64,000 nt of DNA from Dyella jiangningensis (GTDB taxonomy: Bacteria; Pseudomonadota; Gammaproteobacteria; Xanthomonadales; Rhodanobacteraceae). Position 1 is the stretch's first letter. Each line of letters starts with the position of its first letter. A program made the translations under genes and the position numbers. Of the stretch, positions 28,486 to 38,571 are shown piece after piece. The notes beneath the pieces are model-generated. The model saw only the letters and a program-made list of their open reading frames with translations. It did not search any database and was not told the origin of the DNA. Where the stretch lies: NCBI GenBank assembly GCA_000632805.1, contig CP007444.1:5320772-5384771 (forward strand), read 5' to 3'.

Positions 28486-30093
28486 TCAGTCGTGTACGTG
28501 CGGATTGGCTTCCGCCTCTTCCACCGATGGCGTGCGCCAGCCGGACTTCACGCCCCACACGTAGAACACCAGGCCGATGACGGCGACCACGGCAAGGTCC
28601 ACGCCGTAGCTCAGGTAGCCCTGGCCGCCGAACTCCGCGCTGCCCAGCCACGACACCAAGGCCAGGGCGGGAAGGTAGAAGATCAGCCACCACGCGCCCT
28701 TCAGCTGCCGACCGAAGTCGTGCCAGTTCGCCTTGGCCTGGTAGTAGAGGTACACCGGCAGCGCCACGACCATCAGCAGGATGATTTCGCCGGTCAGCGG
28801 CCAGCGGGCCCAGTACAGCAGCTCCGTCGCCATGATGAAGGCGACACCCGCGAGGATCGGCAGGCCCGGGATGCGCAGGGGCCGGTGCAGGTTCGGCGCG
28901 GTACGACGCAGCGTCATCGCGCTCACCGGACCGGTGAGATACGAAATGATGGTGGCCACCGAGATTACCGCCGCCAGCGTGCCCCAGCCGCGGAAGAAGA
29001 AGAGGAACAGGAACGACACCGCGAGGTTGAACCACATCGCCGGGCGCGGCACGCCCCACTTCGGATGCACGCGACCGAGGATCTTCGGCATCGTGCCGTT
29101 GCGCTCCATGCCGTAGATCATGCGCGCGGTGGTGGCGGTGTAGGTCATGCCGGTGCCGCTGGGGCTGATGAAGGCATCGACGTACAGCAGCATCGCCAGC
29201 CAGTGCAGGTTGACGATGATGGCGAGTTCGGCGAACGGCGAACGGAAGTCGATGCCGTGCCAGCCGGCCTTGGCCAGCATGTCCGGCGGCACCGCGCCGA
29301 GGTAGGCCACCTGCAGGATCACGTAGACGATGGTGGCGAGCAGGATCGAACCGATCACCGCGAACGGAATGCTCTTGCCCGGGTTGCGCGCTTCGCCGGC
29401 GAGGTTCACCGGGCTTTGGAAGCCATTGAAGCTGAACACGATGCCCGCGGTCGCCACGGCGGTGAGCACGGCGGCGAAGTCGATCGCATGCGCGTCGCCA
29501 TGCACGCCGACCGAGAAGTTCTCGCTGTGGAAACCGCTGGCGATCAGGGCCAGGCCGGTGGCGGCCGGCACCACCAGCTTGAACACGGTGATGGCCGTAT
29601 TGGAGCGCGCAAACAGCTTCACGCTCCAGAAGTTCAGCAGGAAGTAGATGATGACCAGCACGGCCGCGATGCTGAGGCCCGGCAGGGTCAGCTCGCCGTG
29701 GCCGTCGGGCATGTGCACGTAGAGGTTCTGCGCCCACTGCCACGGCCACGAGGCCATGTACTGCACGGACGCTTCGGCCTCCACCGGGATCACCGACACG
29801 ATGGCAATCCAGTTCGCCCAGGCGCCGATGAAGCCCACCAGCGAGCCATGCGAGTAGTGGCTGTAGCGCACCATGCCGCCCGACTCGGGGAACATCGCGC
29901 CGAGCTCGGCGTAGGTGAGCGCGATGGTCATGATGATTGCGGCGCCGAGCACCCAGGCCCATACCGCGCCGGGACCGGCGAGACCGGCGGCGCGCCAGGC
30001 GCCGAACAGCCAGCCTGAGCCGATGATCGACCCCAGGCCGGTGAGCATGAGGGCGAACGGACCGACATCGCGTCGGATCGAAGAATGAGACAT
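28486..30093 (-). CDS. APC family amino-acid permease
   Basis: 535 residues with about 12-14 membrane helices. The start of TM1 shows the APC signature M-L-T-G-L-G-S-I-I-G-S-G-W-L-F-G, where the unwound G-S-G-type segment binds the substrate amine and carboxylate. The conserved helix 2-3 region Y-A-E-L-G-A-M-F-P-E-S-G-G follows. Substrate cannot be told from sequence; the neighbours (hom, sdaA) do not fix it. The C-terminus is cytoplasmic and rich in Glu and His. Monocistronic, converging with the methionine operon. Confidence 0.9.
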   Translation of the reverse strand: MSHSSIRRDVGPFALMLTGLGSIIGSGWLFGAWRAAGLAGPGAVWAWVLGAAIIMTIALTYAELGAMFPESGGMVRYSHYSHGSLVGFIGAWANWIAIVSVIPVEAEASVQYMASWPWQWAQNLYVHMPDGHGELTLPGLSIAAVLVIIYFLLNFWSVKLFARSNTAITVFKLVVPAATGLALIASGFHSENFSVGVHGDAHAIDFAAVLTAVATAGIVFSFNGFQSPVNLAGEARNPGKSIPFAVIGSILLATIVYVILQVAYLGAVPPDMLAKAGWHGIDFRSPFAELAIIVNLHWLAMLLYVDAFISPSGTGMTYTATTARMIYGMERNGTMPKILGRVHPKWGVPRPAMWFNLAVSFLFLFFFRGWGTLAAVISVATIISYLTGPVSAMTLRRTAPNLHRPLRIPGLPILAGVAFIMATELLYWARWPLTGEIILLMVVALPVYLYYQAKANWHDFGRQLKGAWWLIFYLPALALVSWLGSAEFGGQGYLSYGVDLAVVAVIGLVFYVWGVKSGWRTPSVEEAEANPHVHD

Positions 30094-30341
30094 GCAGGTC
30101 CCCAGGTCAGTGGAACGGGCCGCCTCCTGGGCGACATAAGGGGGCGATGATGACAGACCGGTCCCGCGGCTGTCAGCCCGTCAGGGGTCACGAGCCGTGG
30201 CGCAGCGCAGCAGCCAGGTCATTGAATCGGCGAATGAAACGGTACGGCAGCGCACGGTGCGGGCGCCTCGGGCGACACCCAAATTGGCGGTGGCCGGCGG
30301 GCCCGTTAGTATCGGGGTTCTCCAGGCAAGGAGGGCGCACC

Positions 30342-31341
30342 ATGATTCGTGCGATGTGGGTGATGGCCATGGCGGTTGCATTCGCGATGCCCATGATGGC
30401 GACTTCCGGCGATGCGGCACGCGAGGCGTTGCAGAAGCGCGCCGAGGCGGGTGATGCCAGCGCCCAGATCGAACTGGGCCGCGCGCTTGCGGAGGACGGC
30501 GCGCCGGCAGACAAGGCCGCCAGCACCGCCTGGTACCGCAAGGCGGCCATGGCCGGGAACGCGGAGGGCGCCTGGCAGCTCGGCTTTGCCACCATGGAAG
30601 GCCGCAGGCACCCCACGAGATGTGCCCGCAGGGCTCGAATGGCTGCGGCAGAGCGTGAACGTCAGCCAGGACGCCGACCACATGGCCGCGCTGGCTCTGG
30701 TGCTGGCCAATGCCGGCGAAGATCAAAAAGAAGCCATGCAGTGGGCGCAGAAGTCCGTGGACATGGGCTCGCCCAAAGGGATGGAAGTCCTGGGCATGGC
30801 AAGGCTTTTCGGCAAATGGGGCATATCCAAGGACCCCGCGACGGCCGAGAAGCTTTTGACCGCGGGAGCGCAGAAGGGCGATCTCAACACGCAGGTTGCC
30901 CTCGGCAAGCTGTATTTCTCGGGTGCTTTTGGCCGGAAGGACGCCGCTGCCGGTATGCACTGGCTGCAGGTTGCCGCGGACCGCGGCAGCGGCGAGACCG
31001 CCGGCTTCCTGGGGTTCTTGCTCCTCACCGGCAAGGAGGATGTGCCGGTGGATGCGGCGCGCGGCGTGGCGCTTGCGCGCAAGGCCATGGCGAGCAATGC
31101 CATGGAAGGACATTACGCGATGGGCGTGGCGTACGTGACCGGCGTTGGCGTGGCGCCGAATCCTGCGGAGGGCTGGTACGAGATTTCTTTGGCCCAACGC
31201 ATGGAAGGCACGCAGGGGATGGCCAGCTCGGGCGACTACCTTGCCAAAGCGGCATCCAAGCTCACAGCTGCGCAGCTTGCGCAACTGAAAGCGAAAGTGG
31301 ATGCCGACGCCGCGAAGCTGCCTGCGCCGCCTGGGTCGTAA
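30342..31341 (+). pseudogene. Sel1-repeat exported protein interrupted by a one-base frameshift
   Basis: Starts at ATG 30342 with AAGGAGG eight bases upstream and a signal peptide (M-I-R-A-M-W-V-M-A-M-A-V-A-F-A-M). Sel1/TPR-like repeats (A-x-x-G-x-x-x-A-x-x-x-L-G) run in this frame to M-E-G-R near 30605, then continue in the next frame as G-T-P-R-D-V-P-A-G-L-E-W-L to the stop at 31341. Removing the single A at about 30606 restores one reading frame of about 332 residues with perfect Sel1 periodicity. Either the gene is broken in this strain or the base is a sequencing error. Such proteins usually act as periplasmic scaffolds. Confidence 0.82.
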
Positions 31342-31370
31342 ACGGATCCGCCGCAGGAAATCTCATCGCC

Positions 31371-31403
31371 ATCGTCATCCCGGCCATTTACCGGGATGAC
31401 GAT
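31371..31403. repeat. Perfect 13-base hairpin repeat
   Basis: ATCGTCATCCCGG (31371-31383), loop CCATTTA, CCGGGATGACGAT (31391-31403). Related to the hairpin at 20739-20766. It sits between the converging Sel1 and sdaA genes and may act as transcript end. Confidence 0.75.
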
Positions 31404-31454
31404 AGAAAGAGCATGCAGGCGCGAGCCGAGGCTGGCGGATGAGCCGCCGGCGCC

Positions 31455-32837
<1,383 letters not shown>

Positions 32838-33155
32838 GGAAACACGCGGAGTGGGCGGGGAGAACCGCACATTCTACGCGGCCTGTCGAATGATGTTTGT
32901 CGCGCCGCAGCGATGCATTCGGTGCGCACGCGTATGGTGCACCGCGCTCACACCGGTGCACGCGGTGTCCGGTAACCGCTTTTTCCTACGCAACGCGAAC
33001 GTCACCACAGGACGGCGCCGGTTCGGACGTCCATATCGGACGAGGCCGGTTGCACAGCTCTTCGGCGACAACGGTATAAAAATACCATTGACACTAAAAT
33101 GGTATGTTGATAACACTGTATGGGCGAATACCTGACTCTCCGGGGGGAGAACGTG
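32838..33155. other. Divergent regulatory region between sdaA and the TonB-receptor operon
   Basis: No gene seen. It holds the plus-strand promoter and palindromic operator described separately (33073-33114). The half near sdaA has two copies of GGTGCAC (about 32936 and 32955) but no clear promoter could be picked by eye. Confidence 0.6.
33073..33114 (+). promoter_or_regulatory. Promoter with GGTAT/ATACC operator half-sites
   Basis: GGTATAAAAATACC (33073-33086) is a perfect palindrome. Its right half also forms ATACCAT (33082-33088) / ATGGTAT (33099-33105), so three half-sites are spaced over 33 bases. TTGACA (33088-33093) lies between them, with a -10-like GATAAC at 33109-33114. The layout suits a repressor covering the -35 box; the RpiR regulator at the end of the operon is the natural candidate. 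Confidence 0.5.
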
Positions 33156-35486
33156 ATGGAACTTCGTCGTACGCAGTTCAGTCGTCGCTGTATCTGTTCG
33201 GCCATCGCCGCCGTGTTGATGAGCCCGCTTTGTGCCATGGCGCAGCAGCCCGATGCCGGCGTGCCGGTGGCCACCGCAAGCACCGACGCGGCCAGCAGCG
33301 ATGTCGCTGCGCAGGCCGGTGTGGATGCGTCGCAGGCCTCATCGACATCGTCAGCCGAAAAGTCGGCCCAACAACTGGGCACCGTCATCGTCACCGCCAA
33401 CAAGCGCAGCGAGCGCCTGCAGGACGTGCCGATGGGTGTGTCGGTGATGGCGGGCCCGCAGCTGGAGCGGCAGAACGCCACCAGTTTTGCCGACTACGCC
33501 ACGCAGATCCCGGGCCTCAATACCATCTCCACCGGCCAGGGCCAGACGCAGCTGGTGTTGCGAGGCATCACATCCGGCAGCGGGCAGCCGAACGCGGCCG
33601 TCGGCACCTACGTCGACGACGCGCCCTACGGATCGAGCACGGTCTACGCGCTCGGCAGCCTGCTTACGCCGGACATCGATCCATATGACCTGCAGCGCAT
33701 CGAAGTGCTGCGTGGTCCGCAGGGCACGCTCTACGGCTCGAACACGCTCGGTGGCCTGGTGAAGTTCGTCACCACGCCGCCGGATACCACGCAGGCCAGC
33801 GGCCGCATCGGTGTGGATACCAGCAGCGTCGACAACGGCGGCACGGGTTTCGGTGCGCACGCAACGGTGAACATCCCGCTGGCCAATACGCTCGCACTGC
33901 GTGTCAACGCGTACGACCGCACCGATCCGGGCTATATCGACAACGTCACCACCGGCAAGACCGAGGTCAACGAGGCCAAGGTGTCCGGTGCGCGTGCGCA
34001 GGTGCTGTGGACGCCCAGCGACAAGGTCTCGGTGCGCTTTGCGGCGCTGGCGCAGAACCTCAGCAGCGACGGTCTTGCCAACGGTGGCGTGGACATCGAT
34101 CCGGACACGCTCAAGCCGATCTACGGCGACAACAAGCAGGCGAGGGCGGCGGGCACGGGCGAACTCAAGCTGAAGTATCGCCTGTACGACCTCACGGTGA
34201 ACGCTGACTTCGACTGGGCCAAGCTGGTCTCCACCACCAGCTACGGCACGGTGCGGCTCAACGAGAACACCGACGTTACCAACGCCTACGGGCCCATCCT
34301 CAATCCGATCTTCGGGCTGGATACCGGCGGCTACTCCATCCATCAGCCGGTGTCGATGAACAAGGTCACGCAGGAACTGCGCCTGCAGTCGCCGGAGCAG
34401 CAGTTGCTGGAGTGGCGCGTGGGCCTGTTCTACACGCACGAGCGCAGCACCGACAGCCAGAGCGTGTTGAGCTTCGATGCGAACACGGGTGCGCCGATCG
34501 CGTTGCCGACGCTGGCCGACCTGGCCATCGGGCCGGCGGTATTCACCGAATGGGCCGGCTATGGCGATGTCACGTGGCATGCCACGTCCAACCTGAGCGT
34601 GCTGGTCGGCGCGCGTTACAGCTTCGACAAGACGACCTATCAGCAGACGGGCACCGGCATCCTCACGGGCGACAGCAACTTCTCTACGAACGGCACCGAC
34701 CACCCGGTGACCTACCTGTTCAACCCCAGCTACAAATTCAGCGACGACCTGATGGCGTATCTGCGCGTCGCGTCCGGCTTCCGCCCGGGTGGCCCGAACG
34801 TCGGCGTGCCGCCGGGACTGGGCGCACCGCAGACGTTCGATGCGGACAAGCTGGTGAGCTACGAGCTTGGCCTGAAATCGTTGATGCTGGACAAGCGCAT
34901 GAGCATCGACGTCGATGTGTTCTACATCAACTGGAGCAAGATCCAGCTCGCCGAAACCGCGGGTGGCTTCAGCTTCCTCGGCAACGGCGGCAAGGCGAAC
35001 AGCAAGGGCCTGGAAGCCAACTGGCGCTTCACGCCCGTCTCCGGCTTCACGGTGTGGGCAAACGCCACCTACACCAAGGCGGAACTCTCCGCCGATACGC
35101 CGCCCGGCGGCCTTTACGGCTACGACGGCGACCGGTTGCCGTACGTCCCGAAGTGGAACGCGAACCTCGGCGCGGACTACAACTTCCCGATGGGCTCGGG
35201 ATGGTCGGGCTTCGTGGGTGGCAACATCAGCTACGTCGGTTCGCGCAAGTCGGACTTCAATACGGTGCCGGCACCGCAGTTCACGTTGCCCAGCTTCACC
35301 AGCGTGGATCTCCATCTTGGCGCCAACGTCGACAAGTGGACGGTCTCGCTCTACGCCAAGAACCTTGGCAACAAGCGCGGCATCACGGCGATGAGCAGCG
35401 AGACGCTCAATCCCATCGGTAGTCCCTTCCAGGCGACGTACCAGACGCCGCGCACCATTGGCCTTTCGGCAAGCGTCGAGCTTTGA
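33156..35486 (+). CDS. TonB-dependent receptor
   Basis: 776 residues: signal peptide (about 1-30, ending M-A-Q-Q), a Ser/Ala-rich linker, a TonB-box-like G-T-V-I-V-T-A, plug domain (about 80-190: D-V-P-M-G-V-S-V, Y-V-D-D-A-P-Y, then R-I-E-V-L-R-G-P-Q-G-T-L-Y-G-S-N-T-L-G-G) and a 22-strand beta barrel ending in a hydrophobic strand V-E-L with terminal Leu. It imports a scarce ligand across the outer membrane. Start ATG 33156 has GGGGGGAG upstream. No iron-type Fur box is seen; instead the gene heads an operon with a peptidase-like hydrolase, dipeptide epimerase and peptide transporter, so the ligand is probably a peptide or muropeptide. Confidence 0.93.
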   Translation: MELRRTQFSRRCICSAIAAVLMSPLCAMAQQPDAGVPVATASTDAASSDVAAQAGVDASQASSTSSAEKSAQQLGTVIVTANKRSERLQDVPMGVSVMAGPQLERQNATSFADYATQIPGLNTISTGQGQTQLVLRGITSGSGQPNAAVGTYVDDAPYGSSTVYALGSLLTPDIDPYDLQRIEVLRGPQGTLYGSNTLGGLVKFVTTPPDTTQASGRIGVDTSSVDNGGTGFGAHATVNIPLANTLALRVNAYDRTDPGYIDNVTTGKTEVNEAKVSGARAQVLWTPSDKVSVRFAALAQNLSSDGLANGGVDIDPDTLKPIYGDNKQARAAGTGELKLKYRLYDLTVNADFDWAKLVSTTSYGTVRLNENTDVTNAYGPILNPIFGLDTGGYSIHQPVSMNKVTQELRLQSPEQQLLEWRVGLFYTHERSTDSQSVLSFDANTGAPIALPTLADLAIGPAVFTEWAGYGDVTWHATSNLSVLVGARYSFDKTTYQQTGTGILTGDSNFSTNGTDHPVTYLFNPSYKFSDDLMAYLRVASGFRPGGPNVGVPPGLGAPQTFDADKLVSYELGLKSLMLDKRMSIDVDVFYINWSKIQLAETAGGFSFLGNGGKANSKGLEANWRFTPVSGFTVWANATYTKAELSADTPPGGLYGYDGDRLPYVPKWNANLGADYNFPMGSGWSGFVGGNISYVGSRKSDFNTVPAPQFTLPSFTSVDLHLGANVDKWTVSLYAKNLGNKRGITAMSSETLNPIGSPFQATYQTPRTIGLSASVEL

Positions 35487-35515
35487 GCCACTTTGCATCC
35501 AACTTGGAGCGTTTC

Positions 35516-37510
35516 ATGAAGCACTTCGTCAAACGGTTGGTTGCGCTGATGGCCTGCGCGACCGCGACGCTGAGCCTGGCTCAGGTCCCGCCGGTTCCCC
35601 CGGCGCAGCCCGTCGAGGCAACGCCCGCAGCACCGGCCGCCCAGGACACATCCACGCACGCGCTGACAAGCGACGACCTTTCCAGCTTCTTCGACGGCCT
35701 GGTGCCGTTCGCCATCCAGCGTGGCGACATCGCGGGTGGCGTGATCACCGTGGTGAAGGACGGCAACGTGCTGTTCTCGCGTGGCTACGGTTATGCCGAT
35801 CTGAAGACGCGCCAGCCGGTGTCTCCGGAGACCACGCTGTTTCGCCCCGGCTCCACGTCCAAGCTGTTCACCTGGACGGCCGTGATGCAGATGGTCGAGC
35901 AGGGCAAGATCGATCTCGATCACGACGTCAACGAATACATCGACTTCAAGATCCCGCCGTACGAAGGCAAGCCGATCACCGTGCGCAACCTGATGACGCA
36001 CACTGCGGGTTTCGAGGAAGTGGCGCGCGACCTGCTGCCGGCCACGTCGGATGAAGTGAATCTCGAGCGCTACCTCAAGAGTCACCTGCCGGTGCGCATC
36101 TTTCCGCCGGGCGAAACGGTGGCGTACTCCAACTACGGTTGCGGACTGGCTGGCTACATCGTGCAGCGCGTGTCCGGCGAGCGTTTCGAGGACTACGTGC
36201 AGAAGCACATCCTGCAGCCGCTCAACATGGCGCACTCCTCGTTCGATCAGCCGCTGCCCTCGGCGCTCGCGCCGCTGATGTCCAAGGGCTACAAGACCGC
36301 GTCCGATGGCGAGGCCCAGCCGTTTGAATGGGTGGATCCGGCACCGGCCGGCGCGCTCAGCTCGTCGGGCATCGACATGGCGCAGTTCATGATCGCCCAG
36401 CTGCAGAATGGCCGTTACGGCGACACGCGTATCCTGAAGGAAGACACCGCCAAGCTGATGCATTCGCCGCAGTACACCGCGTCGAAGGGCATGGTGGGGT
36501 TTGACCTGGGCTTCTATCAGGAAGACCGCAACGGCCTGCGCATCATCGGCCATGGCGGCGACACCGAAGTGTTCCACAGCGATCTGCACCTGCTGCTGGA
36601 CAAGGATGTCGGCATCTTCATGTCGTTCAACAGCCTCGGCAGCGAGGTGGGCGGCGCACACACCATTCGTGGTGCGATCTTCTACGCGTTCCTTGATCGC
36701 TACTTCCCGCATCCGCTGCAGGAGCAGCCGGCCATGGCCTCGGCCAAGGCCGACGCCGCGCGTGTGGCCGGATGGTACGAGTCCAGCCGCATCAATCTCA
36801 GCGCTTTGCGCCCGTTCAACCTGCTGGGTCAGATGAAGGTCAACGCGATGCCGGACGGCACGCTGACCATCGCCGCGCTCAGCGATTACGCCGGCAAGCC
36901 GCTGCACTGGCGTGAAGTGAGCCCGCTGCATTACGTCGAGGAGAACGGCCAGCGCAAGCTCGACTTCATCGCCGACGCGAACGGCAACATCAAGTACTGG
37001 GCGACGGACCATATCTCGCCGGTGTTCGTGTTCAACCGCGTGCCCGCCGCCAAGAGCATGGGTTCGGTGAGCCTGTGGGCGAGCCTCTCGCTGGTCGTGG
37101 TGCTCGGTGCGCTGCTGTTCTGGTGGCTGGGTGCGTGGATGCGTCGCCATTACCACCGCCCGTTCGAGATCGCTCCGGCGCTGCGTCGTACCCGCCTGTG
37201 GTCGCGCGTCGGTGCGCTGCTGCTGTTCGGCGACGTGCTGGGTTGGGTGCTGATGATCGCCGCGATCTCCGCGAACGAGAATCTGCTGCTGCGCGGTTCG
37301 GCAACGCCGTGGTTCTACCTGCTGTACGTGCTGGGGGCAGTGTCCGTGGTGGGTGCACTTGCCGTCGTATTCCACACGGTACGCAACTGGCAGCTGGCCC
37401 AGCGCGGCTTGTGGGTGCGCATCGGCGAGACGCTGCTGGCGCTGTCGGCGCTGTACCTGGCGTGGTTCATCCTGGCGTTCGGGATGATCAGCTTCAACGT
37501 GCGCTTCTGA
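35516..37510 (+). CDS. Serine beta-lactamase-like hydrolase with C-terminal membrane domain
   Basis: 664 residues: signal peptide (1-23), Pro/Ala-rich linker, class C beta-lactamase / D-aminopeptidase-type catalytic domain (about 50-400), a beta-rich middle part (about 420-500) and a C-terminal region with four hydrophobic helices (about 520-660). Active-site motifs are Ser113-x-x-Lys116 (S-T-S-K), Tyr204-Ser-Asn206 and His346-Gly-Gly. This fold covers beta-lactamases, carboxypeptidases, esterases and D-aminopeptidases. In this operon a periplasmic peptidase or amidase acting on imported peptides is most likely. GGAG lies before ATG 35516, 29 bases after the receptor stop. Confidence 0.85.
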   Translation: MKHFVKRLVALMACATATLSLAQVPPVPPAQPVEATPAAPAAQDTSTHALTSDDLSSFFDGLVPFAIQRGDIAGGVITVVKDGNVLFSRGYGYADLKTRQPVSPETTLFRPGSTSKLFTWTAVMQMVEQGKIDLDHDVNEYIDFKIPPYEGKPITVRNLMTHTAGFEEVARDLLPATSDEVNLERYLKSHLPVRIFPPGETVAYSNYGCGLAGYIVQRVSGERFEDYVQKHILQPLNMAHSSFDQPLPSALAPLMSKGYKTASDGEAQPFEWVDPAPAGALSSSGIDMAQFMIAQLQNGRYGDTRILKEDTAKLMHSPQYTASKGMVGFDLGFYQEDRNGLRIIGHGGDTEVFHSDLHLLLDKDVGIFMSFNSLGSEVGGAHTIRGAIFYAFLDRYFPHPLQEQPAMASAKADAARVAGWYESSRINLSALRPFNLLGQMKVNAMPDGTLTIAALSDYAGKPLHWREVSPLHYVEENGQRKLDFIADANGNIKYWATDHISPVFVFNRVPAAKSMGSVSLWASLSLVVVLGALLFWWLGAWMRRHYHRPFEIAPALRRTRLWSRVGALLLFGDVLGWVLMIAAISANENLLLRGSATPWFYLLYVLGAVSVVGALAVVFHTVRNWQLAQRGLWVRIGETLLALSALYLAWFILAFGMISFNVRF

Positions 37511-37524
37511 GGGGGAGGTCGTTG

Positions 37525-38547
37525 ATGACAATGCACGGTATCAAGCGGATGAAGCTGACGGCGTCGATCGAGCGGGTCGAAATGACCGCGCCGTTCCGCA
37601 TCACTGGCTACACGTTTACGCACAACGAGCTGCTGGTAGTGCGGCTGGAGAGCGAAGGCCTGGTTGGGCACGGCGAGGCGCTCGGCGTGTACTACCACCA
37701 GGACACGCCGCCTTCCATGCTGCGGCAGGTGGAGGCATTGCGCGGCATCATCGAGGACGGCGTCACGCGGCAGCAGCTGTTGACGCTGCTGCCTCCCGGC
37801 GGCGCGCGTAATGCGCTCGACTGCGCGCTGTGGGATCTCGAAGCCAAGCAGCAAGGCAAGCCGGTGTGGCAGCTGGCCGGCCTCAACCCGCCCGAGCCGC
37901 TGCTGACCACCTTCACTGTGGGCGCCGAGGAGCCCGAGGTGATGGCCGAGCGTGCGCGCAACTACACGCAGGCGCGCGCGCTCAAGCTCAAGTTGACCGA
38001 TGACGATCGCAATGCGGATCGCGTGCGTGCCGTGCGCGCGGCGCGACCGGATGCGTGGCTGATGGTCGATGCGAACCAGGGTTTTACGCCGGAGACCCTC
38101 GCGTCGCTGTTGCCGGCGCTGGTGGAGAGCCGCGTCGCCGTCGTCGAGCAGCCGTTTCCGGTGGGCAAGGAAGCGTGGCTGGACGACGTCGACAGTCCGA
38201 TTCCGCTGGCCGCCGACGAAAGCGTGCAGGACCACCACGATCTCGAGAAACTGGTCGGCCGCGTGAACGTCATCAACATCAAGCTCGACAAGTGCGGTGG
38301 CCTTACCGAGGCACTCATCCTCGCTAAACGCGCGCAGGAGCTGGGCTTCAAATTGATGGTGGGCAACATGGGCGGCACGTCGTGGTCGATGGGGCCTGGC
38401 TTCGTCGTCGGCGCGCTGTGCATGGTGGTTGACCTCGACGGTCCGCTGTTCCTAGTGTCGGACCGTACGCCGGCGGTCCGTTACGAAGACGGGCGTATCT
38501 GGTGTCCGGAAGAAGTCTGGGGCGGCGCCATGGCCGTCGATGCGTAA
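37525..38547 (+). CDS. Dipeptide epimerase, enolase superfamily (L-Ala-D/L-Glu epimerase-like)
   Basis: 340 residues. N-terminal capping domain (about 1-120) and TIM-barrel domain. The dipeptide-epimerase subgroup pattern is visible: K-x-K in L-K-L-K-L-T-D (catalytic base), metal ligands Asp in V-D-A-N-Q-G, Glu in V-E-Q-P-F and Asp in A-A-D-E-S, and the second base Lys in I-K-L-D-K-C-G-G. Members epimerise the second residue of dipeptides such as L-Ala-D-Glu released from peptidoglycan. GGAGG precedes ATG 37525, 14 bases after the hydrolase. The exact dipeptide cannot be read from the sequence. Confidence 0.88.
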   Translation: MTMHGIKRMKLTASIERVEMTAPFRITGYTFTHNELLVVRLESEGLVGHGEALGVYYHQDTPPSMLRQVEALRGIIEDGVTRQQLLTLLPPGGARNALDCALWDLEAKQQGKPVWQLAGLNPPEPLLTTFTVGAEEPEVMAERARNYTQARALKLKLTDDDRNADRVRAVRAARPDAWLMVDANQGFTPETLASLLPALVESRVAVVEQPFPVGKEAWLDDVDSPIPLAADESVQDHHDLEKLVGRVNVINIKLDKCGGLTEALILAKRAQELGFKLMVGNMGGTSWSMGPGFVVGALCMVVDLDGPLFLVSDRTPAVRYEDGRIWCPEEVWGGAMAVDA

Positions 38548-38571
38548 GCGAGCAGGGGAGTGACGTCGCGC

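Noticed and set aside
33351..37531. Two long open frames (about 715 and 726 codons) opposite the TonB receptor and the serine hydrolase
   Set aside because: Same mirror effect; composition is unlike a real protein and the plus-strand genes have clear motifs.
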